15,133 nt of DNA from an uncultured Oscillospiraceae bacterium. GTDB lineage: Bacteria; Bacillota; Clostridia; Oscillospirales; Oscillospiraceae. The notes below the pieces were generated by a model. It was not told the DNA's origin. It made no database searches and was given only the letters and a program-made list of their open reading frames with translations. Position 1 is the first letter of the stretch. Each line of letters begins with the position of its first letter. Location of the stretch: assembly GCA_900759385.1 (NCBI GenBank), contig CAAEUZ010000102.1:1-15133 (forward strand), given 5' to 3'. Shown piece by piece: positions 1 through 6,872 of the stretch. The translations under genes were made by a program, and so were the position numbers.

Positions 1-46
1 CACGCCGCCAGCGTTCGTCCTGAGCCAGGATCAAACTCTCAAATAT
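1..46 (-). rRNA. rrs: 16S ribosomal RNA, 5' end only (cut by window edge)
   Basis: Read on the minus strand, this stretch contains the universal 16S start region AGAGTTTGATCCTGGCTCAG followed by GACGAACGCTGGCGGCGTG, the form usual in Firmicutes. Only about the first 45 nucleotides of the gene are present; the rest lies to the left of the window. The exact mature 5' end is uncertain by a few bases. The gene is transcribed away from the germination operon to its right. Confidence 0.97.
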
Positions 47-256
47 GGTATCTTAACTGCCTCTCAGAGACAGATAAAACCTATTCGAGCTGATTTAATC
101 TCAGCTTCAAAAGAATTGTTTTCGCAAACCTTTCGGTTCGCCTAAAGAACCCTTCTCTGGTGCTTATTCGCATAAGCTTTTACTTACATTGTTTAATTTA
201 CAAGGTGCACTCGCGTCGAGTTTTGGTCATCTTTCACAGTGCCGTCTCCCGAGCGC
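47..256 (-). other. 16S rRNA transcript leader with three hairpins
   Basis: This is the roughly 210-nt leader between the predicted start of transcription (about 256) and the mature 16S end. In RNA sense it holds three evident hairpins. The one at 162-177 is GCTTAT-GCGA-ATAAGC, with a perfect 6-bp stem and GNRA loop. The one at 124-141 is GCGAACC-GAAA-GGTTTGC, with one G.U pair. The one at 88-106 has an AGCTGA/TCAGCT stem and a 7-nt loop. A GGTTCTTTAG segment near 143-152 resembles a boxA antitermination element, but weakly. Leaders of this kind serve in antitermination and processing in known rRNA operons; that role here is inferred. Confidence 0.6.
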
Positions 257-262
257 TTGATT

Positions 263-291
263 AATATACCACTACCGAGCGCACTTGTCAA
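263..291 (-). promoter_or_regulatory. rRNA operon promoter (sigma-A type) with UP-like element
   Basis: On the minus strand there is TTGACA (286-291), a 17-bp spacer, then TATATT (263-268), which is nearly the vegetative consensus. Directly upstream (about 292-335) the DNA is made of A and T runs, as expected for an UP element binding the alpha subunit C-terminal domain. Transcription should start near 256. The strength and position fit the promoter of the 16S gene at the window edge. No second tandem promoter is evident. Confidence 0.85.
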
Positions 292-442
292 CACCTTTTT
301 TCAAAAAATCTCGATTTTTTTTGCTTCATCTGTCTTTTCTCTTTTTATCCTCAAGATATAGTGGTGTGCGCGATGTACGGACACATTACGTTGAATGTCC
401 TCCGTGCAAATAAGCGCGGCACAGCTGGGCATAATAGCTTGC

Positions 443-1957
443 ATGGACAAAAAAAATACGCGGCCCGATGCGCCGCACCCGGAATCTAAACCGAAATATC
501 CTCTCGCTATCAGCGCCGGCAGCCTGGCTGCCGTCTTCAGCGGATGCGGAGACTACGAGTCGCGCCGCGTCCTGCCCGGCCTGATGAAGGGTACGGACAC
601 GGTGACGCTCTGCTGGCTGGACGGGCTGGTGGACGGCGTGACCGTGTCCGAGGACGTGCTGCGCCCGCTGACGGACATGGGACGCTCCATCGGCGCTCAC
701 TCCCCGGCCCAGCTGCTGGAGCTGCTGGAGCGCGGCGCGGCCTACAGCTATACCGTGCGCCGCCGTACAGCGCTCGACGACGCGGTGAGCGACCTGGTCA
801 ACGGTTACTGCGCCGTCTGCTTTGACTCTCTCGGCGAGGCCCTGACTTTTGACACGCGCACCAAGCTCACGCGCTCAGTTAACGAGCCCGCAGTCGAGAA
901 GGCTATCAAGGGCGGCAAGGACGCCTTTGTGGAGACCCTGCGCACCAACACCTCCCTGGTGAGGCGAAAGATACGCTCGCCGCAGCTTAAAATCTCGCAG
1001 GAGGTCGTGGGCCGGCTCTCCGGCACCGGCGTCGCACTATTATATATAGAAGGCGTGGCCCAGCAGAGCGTGGCGGATGAGGCGCTCAGGCGCATTTCGG
1101 ACATAGACATCGACGGCCTGCTCGCCGCCGGTGATCTGGAGGAGTATATCGTGGACGCGCCGAGCTCCCCGCTGCCGCAGCTGCTGCACACGGAGAGGCC
1201 GGACACCTTTGCCATGCACCTGCTGAACGGGCGCGTGGGCATACTGGTGGACGGGCTGCCGGTGGGCTTCCTGCTGCCGGCGGACCTGGCGGCCTTCATG
1301 CGCGTGCCGGAGGACAGCTCCATGCACTTCGCCGTGGCCAGCATGCTGACCCTGCTGCGCTGGATAGCGCTGGCCATCTCGCTGCTGCTGCCGGCGGCGT
1401 TCGTGGCTATCAGCATGTACCACCAGGAGATGCTGCCCGTCAAGCTGCTGCTGAGCATGACGGCGGCCAAGCAGAACGTCCCCTTCGGCGCCGCGACGGA
1501 AGTGGTGGCCATGCTGATCGCCTTCGAGCTGCTGCAGGAAGCGGGGCTGCGCCTGCCCGACCCCGTGGGCCAGACGGCCAGCATAATCGGCGCGCTGATT
1601 GTGGGCCAGAGCGCGGTGGAGGCCAAGGTGGTCTCTCCCATAGCGGTCATAGTGGTCGCCCTCTCCGGCATCTGCGGGTACACCATGCCCAGCCAGGACC
1701 TGGGCGGCGCGGTGAGGCTGCTGCGCCTGCTGCTGGTGGCCGTCGGCGCGGTCATGGGCCTCTACGGCGTCATTGCCGGGCTGGCGCTGATAATCTGGTA
1801 CACGGCGGGGCTGGAGGGCTTCGGCAAGGCCTACACCGCGCCTTTCACCGGATCGGACGCGGGTGCGCTCGCGCGCGTGCTGCTCAAGCGGCCCAACAGC
1901 GCAGACAAGTTCCGCTCGCGCCATCTGGCCGGCTGGAACCGGCGGCGGCAGAGATAG
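443..1957 (+). CDS. Spore germination receptor A subunit (GerA/GerKA family)
   Basis: This is the A subunit of a Ger-type nutrient receptor in the inner spore membrane, acting with the C and B proteins encoded next. At 504 aa it has the usual length. The soluble N-terminal half (about residues 1-295) carries family landmarks: a YESRRVLPGLM-like start, an ALLYIEG segment and the TERPDT motif near 250. The membrane half begins near 300 (SLLLPAAFVAI), passes FELLQEAGLRLP near 360-372 and GALIVGQSAV near 384, and has further helices at about 395-416 and 424-452. The start is uncertain: the ATG at 443 gives a charged, family-like N terminus, and the ATG at 395 would add 16 residues; neither has a recognisable Shine-Dalgarno. 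The C gene follows after 10 nt. No clear sigma-G promoter could be identified, although forespore control is known for this family. Confidence 0.93.
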   Translation: MDKKNTRPDAPHPESKPKYPLAISAGSLAAVFSGCGDYESRRVLPGLMKGTDTVTLCWLDGLVDGVTVSEDVLRPLTDMGRSIGAHSPAQLLELLERGAAYSYTVRRRTALDDAVSDLVNGYCAVCFDSLGEALTFDTRTKLTRSVNEPAVEKAIKGGKDAFVETLRTNTSLVRRKIRSPQLKISQEVVGRLSGTGVALLYIEGVAQQSVADEALRRISDIDIDGLLAAGDLEEYIVDAPSSPLPQLLHTERPDTFAMHLLNGRVGILVDGLPVGFLLPADLAAFMRVPEDSSMHFAVASMLTLLRWIALAISLLLPAAFVAISMYHQEMLPVKLLLSMTAAKQNVPFGAATEVVAMLIAFELLQEAGLRLPDPVGQTASIIGALIVGQSAVEAKVVSPIAVIVVALSGICGYTMPSQDLGGAVRLLRLLLVAVGAVMGLYGVIAGLALIIWYTAGLEGFGKAYTAPFTGSDAGALARVLLKRPNSADKFRSRHLAGWNRRRQR

Positions 1958-1967
1958 GGGGTAGAAC

Positions 1968-3098
1968 ATGCGTCAGGCGGCCATAGCGCTGCTGGCCGCG
2001 GCCCTTCTGGGCCTCAGCGGCTGCGCGCAGAGCATATATAACAGCTATCGCGACATAGAGAGCCTGGAGGTGGTCCAGGCCCTGGGGCTGGACTCAGCCG
2101 CGGACGGCGGCGTGGTGCTCTCCGTGGCCACGGGGAGCGACGCCTCCGGCAAGGAGCCGGTGCGGCTCAGGCAGGAGTCCGTGTCCCTCGACGGGGCCAT
2201 GCGGGACATGGAGCAGCTGGCCGGGCGCGGCACGCTGTTCTTCTCCGGCACAGGCGCTATCGTACTGGGCACGGCGGCCGCGGACGAGGCACCGCGCTGG
2301 CTGGACGCGGTGGCGCGCAGCAAGGAGCTGCGGCTGGACACGGAACTCTTCGTGTTAAAAAGCGGCGAGGCGAGCGAGCTGCTGACCGGCGAGGAGGCCC
2401 CGGAGGAGGTATTTGCCTCGCTCAGCGCCCTGGCAGACCGCGTGCGCTCAGACGGCCCCTCTCCCGTCCCCACATGCGCCGACGTCTCCCGTGCGCTGAT
2501 CGCCTCCGGCGCGGCGCTGGCGGCAGCTGTAGACACCGTCAGGGGCACTGACGACAAGCTGGTCCCCGTACCGGCCGGTTTCGCCGTTCTCACGCCGGAC
2601 GGCGTTGCGGGGTGGCTGGAGGGCGATGAGGCCCTCGGTGCCGGGCTGTTTATCGGCGGGCTGGGCGTAAACATCGTGGAGCTGTCCGGCGGCATCACGG
2701 TGGAGCTCGCCGGGACGGAGGTCGGTATAGAGCCGGTCTGGGACGGATACGGCGCCCTCACCGGCATAGATGTAACCGTCGAGGTCAAGGGCAGCGTTAT
2801 CGAAGCCCCTCCCGGCAGCGACCTGGACAGTGAGGACAGCTGGGAGGCGCTCGGGAGCGAGCTGGCGGAGCTTGCCCGCGGCTGGGTCGAATCCGTGCTC
2901 GGCCGCAGCCTGGAGCTGAACGCCGACTTTCTCGGCCTCGGCCGCAATATCGAGTCCGCCCACCCGCTGAAGTTCGCCTCCATGCCCACAGAGTGGGAGG
3001 AGGCCTTTCCGGAGCTGGAGATACGGGTCTCCGGCAGCGGGCGGATACTGAACATGCGCGAATACGCCGACTCGCCCTTTGAGGAGGTGAGCGCATGA
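1968..3098 (+). CDS. Spore germination receptor C lipoprotein (Ger(x)C family)
   Basis: This is the lipoprotein subunit of the germinant receptor, expected on the outer face of the inner spore membrane. The 376-aa protein starts with a signal peptide ending in the lipobox LSGC, with Cys19 the lipidated residue. It is followed by the family opening RDIESLEVVQALGLD, which matches the usual 'REIEDLAxVxGIGID' pattern. The C-terminal part ends with FPELEIRVSGSGRI, as in the three-domain GerC fold. The start is supported by AGGGGGT 6 nt upstream. The stop overlaps the start of the B gene by 4 nt (ATGA), so translation is probably coupled. The sequence is divergent but its position between A and B subunits makes the call firm. 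Confidence 0.93.
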   Translation: MRQAAIALLAAALLGLSGCAQSIYNSYRDIESLEVVQALGLDSAADGGVVLSVATGSDASGKEPVRLRQESVSLDGAMRDMEQLAGRGTLFFSGTGAIVLGTAAADEAPRWLDAVARSKELRLDTELFVLKSGEASELLTGEEAPEEVFASLSALADRVRSDGPSPVPTCADVSRALIASGAALAAAVDTVRGTDDKLVPVPAGFAVLTPDGVAGWLEGDEALGAGLFIGGLGVNIVELSGGITVELAGTEVGIEPVWDGYGALTGIDVTVEVKGSVIEAPPGSDLDSEDSWEALGSELAELARGWVESVLGRSLELNADFLGLGRNIESAHPLKFASMPTEWEEAFPELEIRVSGSGRILNMREYADSPFEEVSA

Positions 3099-4204
3099 GA
3101 GAGCCCACCAGGCGCCAGCTGCTGGCCATGAGCTTTATCATACTGCTCTCCCCCGCCACCCGCCTGCTCCCGGGAGCGGCGGCGCGGGCGGCAGGGCACG
3201 CCGGGTGGCTCTGCCCTCTCGTGGCCGCCCCCTTCTGTGCGCTGGTGGCCCTGCTGGTGTCGCGCGCGCTGAAGGACAAGGCCCCCGGCGAGGGCCTGGG
3301 CGAGGTGATAATGTGCGCGCTCCCGCGCCCGGGCCGGGCCGTGCTGCTCGTTTACGGGCTGTGGCTGGCCCTCTACGCCGGCTTTGCCCTCCGCAGCGGG
3401 GCGGCGCGGTTTATCTACACCATATACACCGGCGCCTCGCCCTGGGTCTTTGTCGGCATCGGGCTGGCTATGGGCCTGGCGGCCGCGCTGGGCAGCATAA
3501 GGCGCCTGGCCAGGGCCTCGGAGCTCTTCCGCTCCCTGCTTCTGCTCGCGCTGATACCCATACTGGGCTTCGGCCTGGCACAGCTGGACTGGGATGAGCT
3601 CCTGCCGGTCTCCCGACTCGACGTCCCCGGCGTGCTGGAGGGAGGTGTGTATGTGCTGGGCACAGTGAGCTTCGTTCTCGTGAACGTGCCCTTCCTGGAG
3701 ACCGGGACGACCATAGAGCACCGGGGGCGCTCTTTCGCGGCCTGGAGCGCGCGGGAGTGCCTGTTCCTGGCCGTCATCGTCGCGGCGGTCATCGGCCGCT
3801 TCGGCCCGGAGCTCACCGGCACTTTCACCTACCCCTTTTTCGCCCTGGTGAGAAACACCGGCCTCTTCGGGGACGCCATACGCATAGAGGCCCTGGTGAC
3901 GGGGCTGTGGGTGCTCAGCGACTTTGTCCTGGCCGGGTTCGCCCTCATGAGCGCTGCGGCCGCCCTGCGCCTCTCGCTGGGCCTGAGGGAGAAGCCGTCC
4001 GCGGCAAAGTGCCTCTCAGCACGGACCCTGACCACCCTGGCCTGTGCCGCCCTGGCCCTCGCCTGCGCCCTGGTGATAGCGCCCAACGCCCGGGCCATGC
4101 GGATAGTGTCCGACCAGGTGGTCGTCTGCGCCAACCTGGCGATGCTGGGCCTGATGCTGCTCACGCTGACAGCTCAGATAACAGTAAAAAGGCGGCGGGG
4201 CTGA
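3095..4204 (+). CDS. Spore germination receptor B subunit (GerAB/GerKB family permease)
   Basis: This is the integral membrane subunit of the receptor, from the spore permease family related to amino acid/polyamine transporters; in characterised receptors the B subunit takes part in sensing the germinant. The 369-aa product has about ten hydrophobic segments and starts with a family-like REPTRRQLLAMSF. Other recognisable parts are ALYAGFALRSGAARFIY, a family-like region around residues 110-130, and VPFLETGTTIEHRG near 200. A very strong Shine-Dalgarno, GAGGAGGTGA (3081-3090), lies inside the end of the C gene, 4 nt before the ATG. Gene order A-C-B matches the Bacillus gerK arrangement and differs from the commoner A-B-C. 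The ligand cannot be read from the sequence. The stop codon lies in a terminator hairpin serving the opposite strand. Confidence 0.93.
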   Translation: MREPTRRQLLAMSFIILLSPATRLLPGAAARAAGHAGWLCPLVAAPFCALVALLVSRALKDKAPGEGLGEVIMCALPRPGRAVLLVYGLWLALYAGFALRSGAARFIYTIYTGASPWVFVGIGLAMGLAAALGSIRRLARASELFRSLLLLALIPILGFGLAQLDWDELLPVSRLDVPGVLEGGVYVLGTVSFVLVNVPFLETGTTIEHRGRSFAAWSARECLFLAVIVAAVIGRFGPELTGTFTYPFFALVRNTGLFGDAIRIEALVTGLWVLSDFVLAGFALMSAAAALRLSLGLREKPSAAKCLSARTLTTLACAALALACALVIAPNARAMRIVSDQVVVCANLAMLGLMLLTLTAQITVKRRRG

Positions 4205-4216
4205 GACCCCGCCGCC
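4186..4216 (-). terminator. Rho-independent terminator of the minus-strand HTH/membrane pair
   Basis: GGCGGCGGGG (4191-4200) pairs with CCCCGCCGCC (4207-4216) around a 6-nt loop. On the minus strand the hairpin is followed by TTTTT (4190-4186); on the plus strand it is followed by ATCAAGG, with no U-run. It therefore terminates transcription arriving from 4274. The hairpin contains the last codons and the stop (4202-4204) of the convergent germination B-subunit gene. It may stall that transcript too, but lacks the U tract for it. Confidence 0.8.
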
Positions 4217-4273
4217 ATCAAGGCACAGCGTAGAATACATACTAATTATCGTATAAGCGCCGCCCATGGCCGC

Positions 4274-4678
4274 TCATATCTTTTTCTCCACGACGTTGCT
4301 GGCCACGATCAGTATCACGGGCTGGAGGAGCAGTATCACGCCGGTGATTATGGCCGGGAGCGTGTAGTCCAGGATGATGAAAGCCACCGTCGCGGCGGAA
4401 ATCAGCAGCCAGGTCACCCCGCAGGTCAGGTAGCCCGCGCGGTACTTTATCTGCACGTTGCGCTCGTCCTCGACCTCGATTTCAAAGTCGGGGTCTTTTT
4501 TCACCTGCTTGTCGTACCAGAGCTGCGAGTAGCTCACGCCGAATATGGCGCCGAACGCGCAGGAGAGGCCGATATCCGCCACCCTCGGCAAATCGGCAAA
4601 GACGATGAGCAGCAGTATAACGGCGCAGGCGACATATCCCAAGTACCACAGCTTCGTCTTATTCGTCCGTTTCTTCAT
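4274..4678 (-). CDS. Small four-helix membrane protein, DUF2178-like
   Basis: The 134-aa protein has two pairs of predicted membrane helices (about 10-29 and 34-53, then 82-103 and 107-128). They are separated by a charged loop, KKDPDFEIEVEDERN (60-74), ending in a DERN motif typical of small membrane proteins that sit beside HTH repressors. The family assignment is from memory of that architecture and is tentative; no enzymatic residues are visible. The start ATG has AGGAGG (4688-4693) 9 nt upstream, located inside the preceding regulator gene, and the two frames overlap by 20 nt, so the pair is one transcript with likely translational coupling. Function is unknown; a stress or envelope role under the regulator's control is only a guess. 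Confidence 0.82.
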   Translation of the reverse strand: MKKRTNKTKLWYLGYVACAVILLLIVFADLPRVADIGLSCAFGAIFGVSYSQLWYDKQVKKDPDFEIEVEDERNVQIKYRAGYLTCGVTWLLISAATVAFIILDYTLPAIITGVILLLQPVILIVASNVVEKKI

Positions 4679-4862
4679 AGATAAACACCTCCTCTATGCT
4701 AAGGCCGAAAAATCTCGCAATCTTGAAGGCCAGCGTTATGGACGGGTTGTAGCGCCCGTTCTCCAGCGAGCCGATGGTCTGCCGCGACACGCGCAGGGCC
4801 CGCGCCAGTTCCTCCTGGTTTATTCCCCTGGCCTTTCTCAACTCTTCAAGCCTGTTTTTCAC
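4659..4862 (-). CDS. Small HTH transcriptional regulator (XRE/Cro-CI family)
   Basis: The 67-aa protein is almost nothing but a DNA-binding domain: NRLEELRKARGINQEELA, RVSRQTIGSLENGRYNPS, then LAFKIARFFGLSIEEVF. This matches the very common short family in which the recognition helix holds SRQTI. The start is GTG at 4862, chosen because GAGGAGG (4869-4875) lies 6 nt upstream and because the family normally begins 2-4 residues before NRLEELR. Longer readings of this frame run into promoter DNA and are unlikely. It overlaps the downstream membrane protein gene by 20 nt. Two matching palindromes flank its promoter, suggesting that it represses itself and the membrane gene. Confidence 0.92.
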   Translation of the reverse strand: MKNRLEELRKARGINQEELARALRVSRQTIGSLENGRYNPSITLAFKIARFFGLSIEEVFIYEETDE

Positions 4863-4879
4863 GTCCCGCCTCCTCAAAT

Positions 4880-4896
4880 GTAAAGCATGCTTTCCA
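4880..4896. promoter_or_regulatory. Candidate operator 2 for the HTH regulator
   Basis: On the minus strand this reads TGGAAAGCATGCTTTAC and contains the perfect 12-bp palindrome AAAGCATGCTTT (4882-4893). It lies over the predicted transcription start, 46 bp centre to centre from operator 1. A small dimeric XRE repressor is expected to bind sites of this size. Confidence 0.6.
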
Positions 4897-4901
4897 TCAT
4901 G

Positions 4902-4930
4902 AGTGTAGCACATGTACGGCTGTATGTCAA
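4902..4930 (-). promoter_or_regulatory. Promoter of the HTH regulator operon
   Basis: The minus strand shows a perfect TTGACA (4925-4930), a 17-bp spacer, and TACACT (4902-4907, 4 of 6). Transcription would begin near 4895, leaving a leader of about 33 nt before the GTG. The -35 box lies inside one palindrome and the start point inside the other. Confidence 0.75.
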
Positions 4931-4942
4931 GCTTACTTTCCA
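4926..4942. promoter_or_regulatory. Candidate operator 1 for the HTH regulator
   Basis: On the minus strand this reads TGGAAAGTAAGCTTGAC, an imperfect palindrome overlapping the -35 box of the regulator's promoter. It matches the site at 4880-4896 in 14 of 17 positions. Binding here would block RNA polymerase. The assignment to the adjacent regulator is inference from position and repetition. Confidence 0.55.
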
Positions 4943-5003
4943 TTTTTGATTGCGGCAAAAAATTATCTCTGAAATCCTTCGTTTGGCGCATTTTTGATAC
5001 AAT

Positions 5004-5032
5004 TTGGATACATTGACATTGTAGAGTAAAAT
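5004..5032 (+). promoter_or_regulatory. Possible promoter of the solute-binding lipoprotein gene
   Basis: TTGGAT (5004-5009), a 17-bp spacer and TAAAAT (5027-5032, 5 of 6) would start transcription near 5039, just before the ribosome binding site. The -35 match is weak (3 of 6). A perfect TTGACA at 5013-5018 is nearby, but its -10 partner would fall too close to the ribosome binding site. Confidence 0.35.
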
Positions 5033-5058
5033 TAACAAAATGTATGGGAGGGTTACAA

Positions 5059-6192
5059 ATGCACACGAAAACTCTGAAGCGGCTGCTCAGCGCGGCGCTG
5101 GCGCTTGTGCTGTGCCTAACCGCAACCGGCTGCAGCGGCGAGATTTCCCCCACGCAGACGCCGGAGTCCACTCCGGAGCCGGCGGCAAACACGCTGGTGC
5201 TGGGCGTGTGCCGCCAGAGCGCGTCCGCGCTGAGTTTCCGCGGAGTGGTGGAGGACTACAACGACACAAACCCGGCTAAGACGGTCGAGCTGGTGTACTT
5301 CGATCATCCGAATCAGATGCTTGACGCAATCGACGAGGGTACTCAGGTGGACATGTACCTGCTGGACGAACCCTTCGGCGTAATCAGCAGCCCCATCGGC
5401 GAGTACTGGGACGCGAGCCTGGACCTGACGGACTACCTGGACACGGAGCTCGCGCCGAATCTCGCCGAAGCTCTGAGCCATGACGGCGAGCTCAGATATC
5501 TGCCCTTTGACTTCAGCGTCCGCGCGCTGCACTGGTCGCTCGACGGGGAGCCCGCGAGCTTCACGCAGGCGGCGCAGCTGGCCGCGAACGCAGGTACGAC
5601 GCTGTTCTCCCCGTGGCGCAGCCGCGACGCAATCGTCGAGTACCAGCTCTATTCCTACCTCTGCTCTGCGGACGAGGCCGTGCGCTCGGAGGTGCTCGGC
5701 GTGGTGCACACGCTGGAGCCGGACACGAGCAACACCTCTAACGGCTCCGCCTATCTTGACATCTGGCTCAACGGCCACCCCGGCTTCGGGCTGAGCGGCT
5801 ACGACGGCTCCGACTACTCCGTCGGCATCCCGGGCGCGACAACGCTGGGCATATATGAGCCGAAGATGGTGTTCGGCATCTTCTCCGCCTGCGATGACCC
5901 CGACACGGCCTGGGATTTCCTCAGCACGCTCTACAGCGCGGACAACCAGATGCAGACCGGCTGGCTGCCCGCCACCGCGGCGGCGCTCGAGGCCAGGCTG
6001 ATACAGACGGCAAAGTATTCGAGCGAGGACGAGGCGGATATAGCGCGGGAGATAATCAACGGCACCACCCTCGCCGTCAGTCTGAACACCCAGAACGTGG
6101 AGCAGGAATGGTTCTTGAACTATTTCAGCAGCCCCGAGCGCGTGGCTGTCATCGCCGAGCAGCAGGACGCCGGGAAAGAGATATTTTACTGA
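5059..6192 (+). CDS. Extracellular solute-binding lipoprotein (ABC transporter SBP-like)
   Basis: This is a 377-aa secreted lipoprotein: signal peptide, lipobox ATGC with Cys25, a Pro/Thr/Ser/Glu linker (about 29-45), then a type II periplasmic-binding-protein-like domain. It has the usual opening NTLVLGVC, the early FRGVVEDYNDTNP helix, and late segments PKMVFGIFSACDDPDTAW and TAWDFLSTLY, typical of family 1 sugar or oligosaccharide-binding proteins. The start is the ATG at 5059, because GGGAGGG (5046-5052) precedes it by 6 nt; an in-frame ATG at 5044 overlaps this site. No permease or ATPase gene lies next to it and a terminator follows at once, so it stands alone. It may feed a transporter encoded elsewhere or act as a sensor. 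The ligand is unknown. Confidence 0.82.
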   Translation: MHTKTLKRLLSAALALVLCLTATGCSGEISPTQTPESTPEPAANTLVLGVCRQSASALSFRGVVEDYNDTNPAKTVELVYFDHPNQMLDAIDEGTQVDMYLLDEPFGVISSPIGEYWDASLDLTDYLDTELAPNLAEALSHDGELRYLPFDFSVRALHWSLDGEPASFTQAAQLAANAGTTLFSPWRSRDAIVEYQLYSYLCSADEAVRSEVLGVVHTLEPDTSNTSNGSAYLDIWLNGHPGFGLSGYDGSDYSVGIPGATTLGIYEPKMVFGIFSACDDPDTAWDFLSTLYSADNQMQTGWLPATAAALEARLIQTAKYSSEDEADIAREIINGTTLAVSLNTQNVEQEWFLNYFSSPERVAVIAEQQDAGKEIFY

Positions 6193-6202
6193 CGCCGCAC
6201 AC

Positions 6203-6230
6203 GCGGGGGCCGCAAGGCCCCCGCTTTTTT
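6203..6230 (+). terminator. Rho-independent terminator after the solute-binding protein
   Basis: GCGGGGGCC-GCAA-GGCCCCCGC forms a perfect 9-bp stem (6203-6211 with 6216-6224) and GNRA-type loop, followed by six T (6225-6230). It ends the transcript 10 nt after the stop codon and separates that gene from the sigma factor operon. Confidence 0.93.
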
Positions 6231-6253
6231 GCACGAAAATTTCTTGTATCGAG

Positions 6254-6281
6254 TGTAACAAACGCCGCGAAAAAGTGTCTA
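6254..6281 (+). promoter_or_regulatory. ECF-type promoter, probably autoregulated, of the sigma/anti-sigma operon
   Basis: TGTAAC (6254-6259) and TGTCTA (6276-6281), 16 bp apart, resemble the -35 'TGAAAC/TGTAAC' and -10 'CGTCTA' pattern of ECF sigma factors. It lies about 30 nt upstream of an ECF gene, which commonly transcribes itself. A TATATAAG overlap (6280-6287) could also give basal vegetative transcription. Confidence 0.6.
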
Positions 6282-6314
6282 TATAAGTAAGAGAGACGCA
6301 AAGGGGGCGAGGCA

Positions 6315-6872
6315 ATGGAGGACGCGGCGATAATCAACCTGTACTGGCAGCGCGACGAGAGCGCCATAGCGGAGACGGACGCCAAGTACGGCCGCTTCTG
6401 CTATTCGATCGCATACCATATATTATCCAACCGTGAGGACGCCGGAGAGAGCGTAAACGACACATATCTGGCCGCCTGGCAGACGATCCCTCCCAAAAAG
6501 CCGGACTCTCTCGGCGCATACCTGGGCCGCATCGTGCGGAACGTCAGCATAAACCTGCGCCGCCGGCGCGACAGTCTCAAGCGCGGAGGCGGCGAGGTTC
6601 CGCTCTGCCTGGACGAGCTGGCCGAATGCGTGCCCTCGCGCTCGCGCGCCGAGAGCGAGGTGGACGCCAAAGAGCTGGCCACAGCGGTGAACTATTTTCT
6701 CAGCACGCTGGGGCGGACGGAGCGCGATCTCTTTGTCTGCCGCTACTGGTTCGCCGCGCCGGTGTCCGAGCTGGCCGACCGCTTCAGCTACAGCGAGGGC
6801 CGGGTACGCACGCGCCTGAGCCGCACGAGGGCCAAACTGCGCCGTTTTCTCGAAAAGGAGGGCCTGCTTTGA
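6315..6872 (+). CDS. ECF-type RNA polymerase sigma factor
   Basis: This 185-aa protein contains sigma region 2 at about residues 20-80. That part includes YGRFCYSIAYHILSNREDA, followed by NDTYLAAW, the polymerase-binding and -10-melting helices, and IVRNVSINLRRRR. Region 4 follows at about 125-180 (LGRTERDLFVCRYW, then SELADRFSYSEGRVRTRLSR), the helix-turn-helix for the -35 element. Length and two-domain layout fit group 4 sigma factors. A purine-rich AGGGGG lies about 7 nt before the ATG. The gene overlaps the next by 4 nt (TTGA), so the two proteins are probably made in a fixed ratio, as for a sigma/anti-sigma pair. An ECF-like promoter lies just upstream. The signal and regulon are unknown. 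Confidence 0.93.
   Translation: MEDAAIINLYWQRDESAIAETDAKYGRFCYSIAYHILSNREDAGESVNDTYLAAWQTIPPKKPDSLGAYLGRIVRNVSINLRRRRDSLKRGGGEVPLCLDELAECVPSRSRAESEVDAKELATAVNYFLSTLGRTERDLFVCRYWFAAPVSELADRFSYSEGRVRTRLSRTRAKLRRFLEKEGLL

Noticed and set aside
805..1755. Long minus-strand open frame opposite the germination A-subunit gene
   Set aside because: It is low-complexity (Ser/Thr/Ala/Arg-rich) and antisense to conserved membrane segments of the GerA family; no ribosome binding site.
5013..5041. TTGACA at 5013-5018 with CAAAAT at 5036-5041 as promoter of the lipoprotein gene
   Set aside because: Transcription would start near 5048, inside the ribosome binding site at 5046-5052.
4863..5192. Upstream extension of the HTH regulator to 177 residues
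   Set aside because: The extension crosses the promoter, both operators and the start of the divergent gene; a GTG at 4862 with GAGGAGG gives the usual family length.
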